From Bilabrum cf. latius (Eukaryota; Bigyra: Bicosoecida; Bigyra; Bicosoecida): a DNA stretch of 64,000 bases. Under the pieces are notes generated by a model, which was given only the letters and a program-made list of their open reading frames with translations, made no database searches and was not told the DNA's origin. The translations under genes were made by a program, and so were the position numbers. Location of the stretch: positions 1-64,000 of the forward strand of contig OZ237777.1 in the NCBI GenBank assembly GCA_965178125.1. The letters run 5' to 3'. This document shows positions 48,916-60,073 of the stretch, piece after piece. How positions within the stretch are numbered: position 1 is the stretch's first letter; every line of letters starts with the position of its first letter.

Positions 48916-50929
48916 ATGGACGAATCTGCAGTGACTAGTGGCGACTAGGTGCTTCAACAAGCAATAAGCCAGCTGAGAATGTATGCGGAGCAAGATTCAA
49001 ATATTTTCTTGCCTGACAAACCGAGATAGCTTGTGGTAAGATCGTTCAAGTTGTAGTGCTTGCTGGCTTGATTGCGCACTACGAACTTACGAACGAATCG
49101 TTATTTCCGTCCCCACACAGGTTGATTTCGTTGAGAATATGTATAGCATTTCTTTCGAGGATAAACATTTCTGGGACAAGCCGAAATAGGAAACCAAGCT
49201 TGCTATGGCTTTGAACCGTGAATTAAGCAAAGATAACAGTTTGAGTTTTGGTGAGATCCCGCCAATTGCGGCAGTAAGTTTTCTGGAGAGTTTTGGCAGT
49301 TGGTCCAAGAATGACTGTCTGGCAGACCTTGGCTGTGGTAGCGGCCGATTTCTAATCTTAGCCTGTGCAATTCTGGGCATTCGCGGGGTAGGTATGGAAC
49401 TCATCCCAGCTCGTGCAAGGGCCGGGGCCAATGCTATTCAGCTGTGTCGCCGCCTGACAGAAGAGCAATTCTGTTAGGTAGCCCAAGGCGCTGCCCATCT
49501 AGACACACTTTTCCCTTTAGAGATGGGTGAGGCCCCCGATTTGGCTGCTGCCAGCAGTGCATCTTCTAGTTCTAGCAGTAGCTACACCGTGGTGACCTCG
49601 AGCGCCAGTTCTTCTTCATCTGGTGTTCGAACTGCAGCCGACACGGTCAAACGTGTGTACGGGTTGAGTGATTCGGACATCACGCAGGCATTGTAGGCAA
49701 TCCAATCACTTAATTCGCGTTGCAAGATTTATGGGCAGTCATTCGCTGTGGACGTGAGGCAAGGCCCACTCGAAATTTTGAAAGACCGCCAGGCGATAAG
49801 AGACAGATTGAACAATGCTACAGTGGCGTATTGCTGTAATTATGTGTTTAATGAAAACCTGAATTCGAGAATGCTTGAGGCAGTACGTTCTCTTCCAGAT
49901 TTGCGGCAGTTGATGACGCTAAAATTGATCGGAGATTGCCGGCCATTTTTTATCATGGGAAAGTAGACAAGGGTTGACAATACGTGGTCCAGCTACCAAG
50001 CTCCTGTGTTTCATTACTACCGAGTGCGACGAGCACCGCTCCTTGTAACTAGTTTCGAGCAGCCCTCTGGAGTGGCAACCAGGTCTAAATCCCGCAGTTC
50101 AGTCCACAGCGCCTCTAGTGGTACCGGTGAGGCAGGCTAGATTGATTTGGGCTCAGCCAAGCTCGGCCAAAAGCGAAGCTGGGGTGAACTGCAAGATGGG
50201 GTCTTTGATGATGGGAGTACTGGCCGTACATCAACCCGGACTGGCGAAGCCGGCCGCGCCGCCCATGCTTCTCGGCTCGCCCACGCGAAAATGATCAAAG
50301 AGGCGCGTAGGGCTATATTTCGCGAGCGGATTGAGGCAGACAGGAAGCCAAAGAGACTAAGAGCCGAAGTTTCGCCGGTGTCACGCCGCCTGACCAGATC
50401 TCAAGGCCAGATTGGCAATCTAGAGTTTGCGAAGTTGGATGCATCGGGTAAAAACGCTATCATGTGGGTGGGGAACAAGGAGGAGCCAGATCCCAAGAAG
50501 GAACGTGTCCATACCGCTCAACAGAAGCGCCGACAGGGTGCAACCCTCATTGCAGCGGTACCGCAAGACTCAGATGTCAAGATGAACGCACGGAGGCAGC
50601 ACGCGCAAGTGCTCGGCGCCTGGGCCGCACAAGCCATGCAGCAGGTTCCGCAACACCCTGCAGAGTTCAGCGACAAGGCAAAATAGCGCGCAGTCTACTT
50701 GTCCAGAGCAGTGTTGGCGCTATTCATGGGAACCAGCGATTAGAAAAGCGAGGCAGCGCTTGCGATTAGCTCTTCCTGCCTCACTCGATAGTGCACTGCA
50801 GTATCGGGCTTCTCCCAAAACGCCCCAAGACATGTCCGCAAAGCCTCATTGTACCTATTGGATGATTACAAGCTGCGATCCATTCACGTGTTGCGTTGCA
50901 TTGAGCGACTGAGGGCATGGTGGGGGTGA
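48916..50929 (+). CDS. DOT1-like histone H3 lysine methyltransferase, one intron, ten in-frame UAG codons
   Basis: Predicted nuclear SAM-dependent enzyme of the DOT1 (non-SET, H3K79) class. Exon 1 is 48916-49035; the intron is 49036-49120 (GTAAG to CACAG, 85 bp); exon 2 is 49121-50929, ending in TGA, for 642 residues. Motifs in order: FGEIPP (D1-like); CLADLGCGSGRFLILACAIL (SAM-binding motif I); GVGMELIPARARAGA (post-I); a Ser-rich insert; then CCNYVFNENLNSRMLEAV and LMTLK, matching the DOT1 pattern of Asn, aromatic, FDE-LN and SLK; then WSSYQAPVFHYYRV. The usual Asn-Asn-Phe core is Cys-Asn-Tyr here. A basic C-terminal region (KEARRAIFRERIEADRKPKR) may bind DNA or histones. TAG occurs at 48946, 49027, 49187, 49475, 49694, 49964, 50138, 50684, 50741 and 50789. 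No TAA or TGA interrupts the frame. Confidence 0.75.
49036..49120 (+). other. Spliceosomal intron of the DOT1-like gene
   Basis: Donor GTGGTAAGATCG and pyrimidine-rich acceptor TTTCCGTCCCCACACAG. The 85-bp segment contains in-frame stops including TGA. Removing it joins KPR(UAG)LV to VDFVENMYSISFEDKHF in phase. Confidence 0.7.
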
Positions 50930-51019
50930 AGTCGCTTGGCGTTTTGCTGGCGGTCGCAACAGAGATCGTGCGACCACCATAACCGCTGGGCCAGGCAGGT
51001 GCTGCGACAAGGAGTAGGG

Positions 51020-51250
51020 GTGATCCGGAAGATGAGGTGGGCGCAGGAGGACAGGAGGTGGAAAGGAAGAGGGGGGCACCGGCACAGGCGACGACAGTGC
51101 GGTGTCAACAGGGAGAACACAACGGGAGGAATGGGGGCTCCAGGTGCAAGGCACGAGGGAGACGCGGGTGGCAGCGGGCTGCAGGGCCAGCAGCACGCAG
51201 AGGGCCAACAGGTGGGTGGACAGATGGAGCGCACGGCAGGTCGGCTTAGG
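51020..51250 (+). repeat. Dispersed repeat fragment (same family as 16.3 and 62.3 kb)
   Basis: Close match to 16,360-16,560 (landmarks GGTGGGCGCAGGAGG, CGGCACAGGCGACGACAGTG and GTGTCAACAGGGAGAACACA). It ends abruptly at GCACGGCAGGTCGGC and is followed by TTAGGCTAACCCTAAGGGAT, a short telomere-like stretch at 51244-51263. Confidence 0.65.
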
Positions 51251-51294
51251 CTAACCCTAAGGGATAAAGACTTCAGCTTGGCCCAAGGCAGGGG

Positions 51295-51705
51295 AGGCGG
51301 TCTTTCGCGGTTGGGTGATGGTGGGTGGGCGGGCGGGCAGGCGAGACCAAGAGGACCAGGAGGCGGTCTCTCCCGCTGGGGTGGGTGGGCGGGCAGGCGA
51401 GACCAAGAGGACCAGGAGGCGGTCTCTCCCGCTGGGGTGGGTGGGCGGGCAGGCGAGACCAAGAGGACCAGGAGGCGGTCTCTCCCGCTGGGGTGGGTGG
51501 GCGGGCAGGCGAGACCAAGAGGACCAGGAGGCGGTCACTCCCGCTGGGGTGGGTGGGCGGGCAGGCGAGACCAAGAGGACCAGGAGGCGGTCTCTCCCGC
51601 TGGGGTGGGTGGGCGGGCAGGCGAGACCAAGAGGACCAGGAGGCGGTCACTCCCGCTGGGGTGGGTGGGCGGGCAGGCGAGACCAAGAGGACCAGGAAGA
51701 GGAAG
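51295..51705. repeat. 56-bp G-rich tandem repeat with G-quadruplex motifs (about 7 units)
   Basis: Unit landmarks are GACCAAGAGGACCAGGAGGC, GGTCTCTCCCGCTGGGG and TGGGTGGGCGGGCAGGCGA. The GGGGTGGGTGGGCGGGC core meets the G3N1G3N1G3N1G3 pattern. A 56-bp unit shifts frame each time, so the long ORFs across it on both strands are not evidence of a protein. Confidence 0.9.
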
Positions 51706-51892
51706 AGGGGGAGATAGGCGGCTGCAGCAGTTGTACCATAGGAGGAAGCAATCACGAGGCAGACGGTCTTGCGCCGCCGGTCATGCCACAGAGGTGGACG
51801 ATGAGAGCTGCCCGCGCAGATGGATGGGTCACGACCAATGCGACCCGCATACGAATCGTGGACATCATCCGGCAACTAGTCTCCAACGAAGC

Positions 51893-53814
51893 CACTAACG
51901 TCTTCAACATGTTTCAGAAAATTTGCTTTGGAGACATCAGCCTCCGCATATGCAGCCATGGTATGCTAGGCAACACTTGTGGCTCGGGCGTCCTGGCATT
52001 GATCTGGATGCCACGAGCATCATCTGCATCGGCACCACCGGGAGCAGTCGCGCCCTTAATGGTAGGTTCAATGCATCAAGCCAAAGAATGGCTTATGAAT
52101 TGCGCGCGTTTCTGTACATTGATCAAGTCTGGCAACAGGAGCATCATGCCGGGAAGCATCCGACGGGTCGAATGGCACACCGGCGGCAACGCCTGCTCCA
52201 ATCTACCAAGCAACTAATTGAATATATAGCTAATTACAAGTTACGTGTGCCCTAGCTGCAAACAAAGGAAAACCCTAGGGTTTGGCGGAGGGTGCCTCTG
52301 CACGAGCCCAACCTCCGGCTCGGGCGCAGGTGCTCGGGCCCCCGAGCCGAACACTCCGCGCGGGCACGACCCCATGCAATTGCGGCAGAACCAGTTTAAA
52401 GATACATTGATTCGGCTGAGGCAAGTGTGTCCCCGTGGCCGAGCCAAAATTTTGGCTCATTCACGAGGTTCCGCTGCGGCGCCAGCGCGGGGACCGTCGT
52501 GACGTCAGCGGCCGATTGCCGATTGGCCACCGTCCCACCTTATCCGCATATCCAAATTCAATTCGAAAGGTCCAAATGCCACTGCAAGACCACAACAGGC
52601 ACAGAACCGCCGGTGCCAGGCCGTTCCAGTTGCCGGAGCGGTTGGTTTGAGGCGTACCTCACCACTACCCACGCCCGTGCAGAAGTCCCGTGCAGAAGTC
52701 CCGTGCACGTGCACGGGGCCCCGCCCACGTGGTCTGACGCCCTAGGGGCCGTGTGCCTTGCTCCATGCATTCCCACCTTGGCCCCATTCTCTTCCAGCTT
52801 GGTCGCGCCGGAGCTGGCCCCGCGTCCATCCATCCATCCATCCATCTGCCCGTCCGTCCATCCATGCATCCGGTTGCTGGGCCTCTGCGCGCTGCTGCCC
52901 GTCGTGCACCTAAAGCACCTGTACGGCTTTCGATCCATTTGACAGGCAGGGAGAGGCCCGTGCCGGCTTGCATCAGCGTACCTCACCACCACCCACGCCC
53001 GTGCAGAAGTCCCGTGCAGAAGTCCCGTGCACGTGCACGGGGCCCCGCCCACGTGGTCTGACGCCCTAGGGGCCGTGTGCCTTGCTCCATTGAACCTAGA
53101 CTACAGATCAGATTTGTTCCTTCAACCACACCCATTGGCTCATCTTCACGGCTGCTGCAAACCCCACTGGTTGGCAGTTACCACGACTGGTTCTTCACCG
53201 GTCCACCTGAATGCGGTATTCATCTGACACTACGAATGTACACACCACTTTCCCCATGCACCCGACTGGCCTCGTCACCACATGGCTTCCTGTTCCTGTT
53301 CCCCGCCCTAGGGACCGTGTGCTTTGTTCCCAGCATCGCCACCTTGGCCCTATCCTTTCAGCTTGCACGCGCCGGTCCTGGCCGACCTGCCGTGCGCCCC
53401 ATCTGTCCACCCACCTGTTGGCCTTCTGCGTGCTGCTGGCCATGCAGTCCGCTGCCACCCGCGTCTCCCTCGTGCCTTGCACCTGGAGCCACCATTCCTC
53501 CCGTTGTGTTCTCACTGTTGACACCGCACTGTCGTCGCCTGTGCCGGTGCCCCCCTCTTCCTTTCCACCTCCTGTCCTCCTGCGCCCGCCTTGTCTTCCG
53601 TCTCACCTCTGCTCCCCGTTGCTTCAATCCTGATGTCCGAGCTGCACATAACATCAGGCTGGCATCCGCCTACCTCACCCGTCACCACCAAATTCCCTAT
53701 CCTGTGTGCCGTGGAACCACTGGGCTTTACCCCCAAACGACGGGGTCTTTCAATCCTCCCACACTGCGTATGTACACGCCACTATGCCTGTGAACGCGAC
53801 TGGTCTCAAACGAA
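51893..53814 (+). repeat. 1.9-kb tandem repeat, copy 1
   Basis: Starts at GAAGCCACTAACG. It contains the coding-like segment at 51918-52399, the G/C-rich block with AACCCTAGGGTT, and the mosaic dispersed repeat. It has a 16-bp insertion (near GCGCCAGCGCGGGGACCGTC) relative to copy 2, shared with copy 3. Confidence 0.85.
51918..52399 (+). pseudogene. Coding-like exon inside the 1.9-kb repeat (intact in copy 1, broken in copies 2 and 3)
   Basis: After an acceptor-like CATGTTTCAG the frame reads GIDLDATSIICIGTTGSS, RALNGRFNASSQRMAYELRA, FLYIDQVWQQEHHAGKHPTG and KQLIEYIANYKLRVP. It passes one TAG at 52253 and ends at TAA 52397. In copies 2 and 3 the change AGCCAATGAATGG introduces an in-frame TGA. 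The family is not recognised; it may be a remnant of a host gene or of a mobile-element protein. Confidence 0.4.
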
Positions 53815-55722
53815 GCCACTAACGACTTCAACATGTTTCAGAAAATTTGCTTTGGAGACATCAGCCTCCGCATATGCAGCCATGGTATGCTAGGCAACTC
53901 TTGTGGCTCGGGCGTCCTGGCATTGATCTGGATGCCACGAGCATCATCTTCATCGGCACCACCGGGAGCAGTCGCGCCCTTAATGGTAGGTTCAATGCAT
54001 CAAGCCAATGAATGGCTTATGAATTGCACGCATTCCTGTACATTGACCAAGTCTGGCAACAGGAGCATTTTGCCGGGAAGCATCCGACGGGTCGAATGGC
54101 ACACCGGCGGCAACACCTGCTCCTATCTACCAAGCAACTAATTAAATATATAGCTAATTACAAGTTACGTGTGCCCTAGCTGCAAACAAAGGAAAACCCT
54201 AGGGTTTGGCGGAGGGTGCCTCTGCACGAGCCCAACCTCCGGCTCGGGCGCAGGTGCTCGGGCCCCCGAGCCGAACACTCCGCGCGGGCACGACCCCATG
54301 CAATTGCGGCAGAACCAGTTTAAAGATACATTGATTCGGCTGAGGCAAGTGTGTCCCCGTGGCCGAGCCAAAATTTTGGCTCATTCACGAGGTTCCGCTG
54401 CGGCCGGGGACGTCAGCGGCCGATTGCCGATTGGCGACCGTCCCACCTTATCCGCATATCCAAATTCAATTCGAAAGGTCCAAATGCCACTGCAAGACCA
54501 CAACAGGCACAGAACCGCCGGTGCCAGGCCGTTCCAGTTGCCGGAGCGGTTGGTTTGAGGCGTACCTCACCACTACCCACGCCCGTGCAGAAGTCCCGTG
54601 CAGAAGTCCCGTGCACGTGCACGGGGCCCCGCCCACGTGGTCTGACGCCCTAGGGGCCGTGTGCCTTGCTCCATGCATTCCCACCTTGGCCCCATTCTCT
54701 TCCAGCTTGGTCGCGCCGGAGCTGGCCCCGCGTCCATCCATCCATCCATCCATCTGCCCGTCCGTCCATCCATGCATCCGGTTGCTGGGCCTCTGCGCGC
54801 TGCTGCCCGTCGTGCACCTAAAGCACCTGTACGGCTTTCGATCCATTTGACAGGCAGGGAGAGGCCCGTGCCGGCTTGCATCAGCGTACCTCACCACCAC
54901 CCACGCCCGTGCAGAAGTCCCGTGCAGAAGTCCCGTGCACGTGCACGGGGCCCCGCCCACGTGGTCTGACGCCCTAGGGGCCGTGTGCCTTGCTCCATTG
55001 AACCTAGACTACAGATCAGATTTGTTCCTTCAACCACACCCATTGGCTCATCTTCACGGCTGCTGCAAACCCCACTGGTTGGCAGTTACCACGACTGGTT
55101 CTTCACCGGTCCACCTGAATGCGGTATTCATCTGACACTACGAATGTACACACCACTTTCCCCATGCACCCGACTGGCCTCGTCACCACATGGCTTCCTG
55201 TTCCTGTTCCCCGCCCTAGGGACCGTGTGCTTTGTTCCCAGCATCGCCACCTTGGCCCTATCCTTTCAGCTTGCACGCGCCGGTCCTGGCCGACCTGCCG
55301 TGCGCCCCATCTGTCCACCCACCTGTTGGCCTTCTGCGTGCTGCTGGCCATGCAGTCCGCTGCCACCCGCGTCTCCCTCGTGCCTTGCACCTGGAGCCAC
55401 CATTCCTCCCGTTGTGTTCTCACTGTTGACACCGCACTGTCGTCGCCTGTGCCGGTGCCCCCCTCTTCCTTTCCACCTCCTGTCCTCCTGCGCCCGCCTT
55501 GTCTTCCGTCTCACCTCTGCTCCCCGTTGCTTCAATCCTGATGTCCGAGCTGCACATAACATCAGGCTGGCATCCGCCTACCTCACCCGTCACCACCAAA
55601 TTCCCTATCCTGTGTGCCGTGGAACCACTGGGCTTTACCCCCAAACGACGGGGTCTTTCAATCCTCCCACACTGCGTATGTACACGCCACTATGCCTGTG
55701 AACGCGACTGGTCTCAAACGAA
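53815..55722 (+). repeat. 1.9-kb tandem repeat, copy 2 (1,908 bp)
   Basis: Full-length copy nearly identical to the corresponding part of copy 1 from 52.25 kb on, and to copy 3. All its ORFs recur at an offset of 1,908. Confidence 0.9.
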
Positions 55723-56484
55723 GCCACTAACGACTTCAACATGTTTCAGAAAATTTGCTTTGGAGACATCAGCCTCCGCATATGCAGCCATGGTATGCTA
55801 GGCAACTCTTGTGGCTCGGGCGTCCTGGCATTGATCTGGATGCCACGAGCATCATCTTCATCGGCACCACCGGGAGCAGTCGCGCCCTTAATGGTAGGTT
55901 CAATGCATCAAGCCAATGAATGGCTTATGAATTGCACGCATTCCTGTACATTGACCAAGTCTGGCAACAGGAGCATTTTGCCGGGAAGCATCCGACGGGT
56001 CGAATGGCACACCGGCGGCAACACCTGCTCCTATCTACCAAGCAACTAATTAAATATATAGCTAATTACAAGTTACGTGTGCCCTAGCTGCAAACAAAGG
56101 AAAACCATAGGGTTTGGCGGAGGGTGCCTCTGCACGAGCCCAACCTCCGGCTCGGGCGCAGGTGCTCGGGCCCCCGAGCCGAACACTCCGCGCGGGCACG
56201 ACCCCATGCAATTGCGGCAGAACCAGTTTAAAGATGCATTGATTCGGCTGAGGCAAGTGTGTCCCCGTGGCCGAGCCAAAATTTTGGCTCATTCACGAGG
56301 TTCCGCTGCGGCGCCAGCGCGGGGACCGTCGTGACGTCAGCGGCCGATTGCCGATTGGCCACCGTCCCACCTTATCCGCATATCCAAATTCAATTCGAAA
56401 GGTCCAAATGCCACTGCAAGACCACAACAGGCACAGAACCGCCGGTGCCAGGCCGTTCCAGTTGCCGGAGCGGTTGGTTTGAGG
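55723..56484 (+). repeat. 1.9-kb tandem repeat, copy 3 (truncated)
   Basis: Follows copy 2 without spacer and ends near GGTTGGTTTGAGGC, where it passes into an Ala-rich codon run and a different sequence. It has AACCATAGGGTT instead of the palindrome AACCCTAGGGTT found in copies 1 and 2. Confidence 0.85.
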
Positions 56485-56884
56485 CAGCGGCAGCTGCTGC
56501 CCTACTTAGAAGTTCACTGCACGTCCTCTGCCAGGCCGTCGCCCGCACCCACTGGCTCGTCACCGCACCCTTCCCATCCACGTCGGACGTGCCAGAGCCC
56601 ACAGTATTGCGCCCGTCGAGTCCAGCGACGAAGACCCAGGCAGCACGCTACCTAAAACCCTAGCCCGATGCAGCCGACACCGCCGCGCCCGAGTCCACAG
56701 TCACCACGCCAGACACCGCGTTCGTCGACGCGCCCGACGCCAGGCTCACCGCGCCCGATGACGCGGATGCCGCATCGCCAGACCGCACAGTCACCGTGCC
56801 CGTCACAGCCTTGTCAGACACGCCCGACAGTATGCGGCCAGATGCAGCAGCAGGAAGGAAGGAGGAAGCAACAGTACCCATCAT
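56390..56884 (-). CDS. Val/Ser/Gly-repeat ORF with two in-frame UAG codons (repeat-associated)
   Basis: The minus frame runs from ATG (plus 56882-56884) to TGA (plus 56390-56392), passing TAG at plus 56660 and 56648. The N-terminal half has a short ladder repeat (GTVTVRSGDAASASSGAVSL and SGVVTVDSGAAVSAASG), which could form a beta-solenoid. The C-terminal half reads VDGKGAVTSQWVRATAWQR. A near-identical frame is at 63324-63821, and related sequence occurs near 46.6-46.9 and 48.0-48.3 kb. It is probably carried by the dispersed repeat rather than being a unique gene. Confidence 0.4.
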
Positions 56885-56889
56885 TCAAT

Positions 56890-57260
56890 CGGCACAGCGC
56901 CTTGGGACCAATCTCCATAGTTCACGTAAATACTATAGGATGCTTTTGAGTGTGCGGTGAAACTTGCACGTGGACCAAATCTCAATCACAGCTAGTGAAT
57001 GACGCTCGCTCAAAGACACGCTCAAACCCCATTCGATAGCCAATGGTCGGACCAGGTGGTCCAATCGCACCATGATCATGGACGAGCCTATGTAATAACC
57101 TAAAAGTACGTGCGCTGAGGCCGACAAAGTGTACGCCCAGGGCAGGCAACCTTGGGCACGACGACTTGGCCGTGAGACTTGAATCCGGGGTTGCTTGCTG
57201 CCGCCGCAGCAGCAGAAAGGTAGGAGGAAGCAACAGTACCCATCATTTAATCAGTACAGT
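56890..57260. repeat. Insertion flanked by about 50-bp direct repeats
   Basis: GGAGGAAGCAACAGTACCCA followed by TCATT occurs at about 56,862 and again, with small changes, at about 57,222. The inverted copy of this region at 63.3 kb lacks the intervening segment of about 360 bp, so it was gained here or lost there. Confidence 0.55.
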
Positions 57261-57641
57261 GCAAAAGTGGCGCCGCCAGTGGAGTGCGAAGCGCATCTCG
57301 GTCTGCAAGGATCGGACCGCTGCTGCTCGTGCCCCTGCACGGATCCTCTGACAGGCACGGACACCCAGGAACGCATCAGCGTACCTCACCGCCCCCCCCC
57401 GCTCGTGCACCTGTACGGCTTTCGATCCATTTGACAGGCAGGGAGAGGCCCGTGCCGGCTTGCATCAGCGTACCTCACCACCACCCACGCCCGTGCAGAA
57501 GTCCCGTGCAGAAGTCCCGTGCACGTGCACGGGGCCCCGCCCACGTGGTCTGACGCCCTAGGGGCCGTGTGCCTTGCTCCATGCATTCCCACCTTGGCCC
57601 CATTCTCTTCCAGCTTGGACGCGCCGGAACTGGCCCCGCTT

Positions 57642-57690
57642 CCATCCATCCATCCATCCATCCATCCATCCATCCATCCATCCATCCATC
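57642..57690. repeat. (CCAT)n microsatellite
   Basis: An expanded run of CCAT repeats inside the mosaic repeat. The other copies (45.7, 46.26, 52.83, 54.74 and 62.91 kb) have only three to five repeats at this position. Confidence 0.95.
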
Positions 57691-57699
57691 CACATCCAT

Positions 57700-58937
57700 C
57701 CTGTTCGCCCTCTGCGCCCTGCTGCCTGTGCAGCCCGCCGCCGCTTGCGTCTCCCCCTTGCATGGCGCTGGGAGCCCCCGTCGCGCCCTTATCGTCTATC
57801 CATTGACACCGCCGTCCAGACCTCCGCGTACATACACCGAGACCCCTCCCCGCACTCCATCGGCACCAGCACATCGCTGCCCTGCCTCTCAGACCCGTTC
57901 CCCCACTACACAAGCTGCTAAATTCATCCCGCCAGCGGTTTCAGACCCCCTACATACGCTCAGACTGCCCCGACCACACACTGGGGGGCCGTACAGGCAC
58001 GGTTCGCAGCCTCCAACATCCGCCCCCACCTGCGACGGGCACCCCACGCATCCAGGAATGGGGCCCATTCACCAGTGATGCCAAGACGCCATTACCTCGC
58101 CGATCTACGGTACGCCAGGCACGGAATATGGATAATCAACATTGTACAAGCCAACACGTCCACTACGAACACTTGAGGATACCTATGTACTCAGAATTCG
58201 ATAATTACGATACGGATGCACAATTTCGAAGGCTCCATCTAGCCATGGTTTCGCCACTCCCTCCATACACAGTATCGACCGCGGGTTGTACGCACACGAT
58301 GTAACACATACGGTGCATGCGGATACATATGGCACATCTAGAGTTCCATCATGACACCCGGCCGGCAGTTCAAGAGCCCATTGCTGCATGTGGGAGTTGC
58401 CCTCGAAATTTTGCATTTTGGCCTACCGTGATCAATATGCCATCTTACACCGCCTTAACTTGGATCTAGTGTTCTTTTATCAATGCAAGTATGTGGTGCG
58501 CTCTGTGAACTCCAATACCAGCTGTAAAGCCCGAACCGTCTAATTAAAGTTCGATTGCACAATTTGGAAGGCTCCATTGGGCCATAGTTGCGCCTGTCGC
58601 TCCATACATAGCATCCACTGCGCACTGCGCGCACACGATGTCAAAGATAGTGGGCATGGGAATACATACGTCGCGCCTAGAGCTCCATCACGACACCTGG
58701 CTGGCAGTTGGATGGCCCATTCCAGAATTTTCCATTTGCAACAGAAATTTTACATTTCGGCTAACCTTGGTATCTATGCCATCAAACGCCTAGGAATAAT
58801 TGAATCTAGCACTATATCATATATTCACTCATGTGGTGCTTCCCTGGAACACCAACCGCGCAGGAGAAGACCATGCGCACGCCGGCTATTACATGCATAG
58901 TTATAGGGTGCGCCGTGCGCATGTGCAGCAATTCTCG
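57700..58937. other. Low-density region with a diverged tandem duplication
   Basis: 58,207-58,445 and 58,551-58,790 are recognisably related (landmarks GCACAATTT, AAGGCTCCAT, ACACGATGT and ATTTTGCATTTTGG or ATTTTACATTTCGG), so an old duplication of about 240 bp at about 344-bp spacing. No convincing coding frame. Confidence 0.45.
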
Positions 58938-60073
58938 AAATCCCAAATTTTCATAGAGCATCCCAGTATGCCTCCACGGCGTTGCAGCTTCGCACAATGG
59001 TACATTAGTACTATCAAAAAATTATGACCCGTGAAACAGAACTGTTGTAGCGCTCCTTGTGCCTGGAAATGGTCTTCGATATCTGGCCGGAGCGAAATCC
59101 CAAATTTTCGTCCAGAGCATTGTACCCTTCACACACGTCGGGTTCGGCCACCATTGAGATGCCATGCATTCAAAACATAAGTAGAGCGCTTCAACGCCGG
59201 GAAAATAGCGCGCTTAGTGCTGCAAATGGGGCGCAGTGTACGCAAAGCTGCAGCAATCCGCGAGGCTCATACGATCATGATTTTGCTGCATCGCTTGTCG
59301 ATTGTTCGCATCTTTATAATGCATATATAAATATCACCTATTCAGTACTGTTGCTCAGACCTGCCCTGACATTCAAGTTGTGGTGTAGACTAGCAATAAT
59401 CACCCAAGCGAACTGCTGGCAGCGGAACATCAACACAAAATGCGGCGGTGCTGGCGCAGCGCCACTAATGAGAGCATCGGGACCATACTTTGCCGGACCG
59501 TCAACCCAATCCATCAAACAATGCCAGCGACAGCGGTACGCTAGAGAGCCTAAGCAAACCAGTCGACGACCACGTCTGCCGAGGCATGCATTGGGGCTTG
59601 TGCATAATACGCAGCACTCGACATCCCAAATTTTCATAGAGCATCCCAGTATGCCTCCACGGCGTTGCAGCTTCGCACAATGGTACATTAGTACTATCAA
59701 AAAATTATGACCCGTGAAACAGAACTGTTGTAGCGCTCCTTGTGCCTGGAAATGGTCTTCGATATCTGGCCGGAGCGAAATCCCAAATTTTCGTCCAGAG
59801 CATTGTACCCTTCACACACGTCGGGTTCGGCCACCATTGAGATGCCATGCATTCAAAACATAAGTAGAGCGCTTCAACGCCGGGAAAATAGCGCGCTTAG
59901 TGCTGCAAATGGGGCGCAGTGTACGCAAAGCTGCAGCAATCCGCGAGGCTCATACGATCATGATTTTGCTGCATCGCTGGTCGATTGTTCGCATCTTTAT
60001 AATGCATATATAAATATCACCTATTCAGTACTGTTGGTCAGACCTGCCCTGACATTCAAGTTGTGGTGTAACG
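58938..60073. repeat. About 450-bp duplicated segment, two copies 683 bp apart
   Basis: 58,938-59,390 and 59,621-60,073 are almost identical (landmarks TCCCAAATTTTCATAGAGCA, TGCCTCCACGGCGTTGCAGC and ATGGTCTTCGATATCTGGCC). They are separated by a single-copy stretch of about 230 bp. The conserved ORF (MCLEMVFDIWPERNPKFSSR) is short and has no homologue I recognise. Confidence 0.85.

Noticed and set aside
48311-50929. All in-frame TAGs are 3' splice acceptors rather than sense codons
   Set aside because: A few (48509, 48710, 48719, 43484) could be. But ten in the DOT1-like gene, five in exact 60-bp coding repeats and three within 11 codons of a coiled coil cannot all be, because removing introns there would delete conserved coding sequence.
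48916-50929. DOT1-like locus is a pseudogene under the standard code
   Set aside because: Decay would add TAA, TGA and frameshifts as well as TAG. Over about 640 codons there are ten TAG and none of the others, with the frame intact.
51257-51875. Pro-rich and Gly/Arg-rich ORFs across the 56-bp repeat
   Set aside because: Units of 56 bp shift the frame each time and opposite strands are equally open. This is repeat-driven, with no conserved product.
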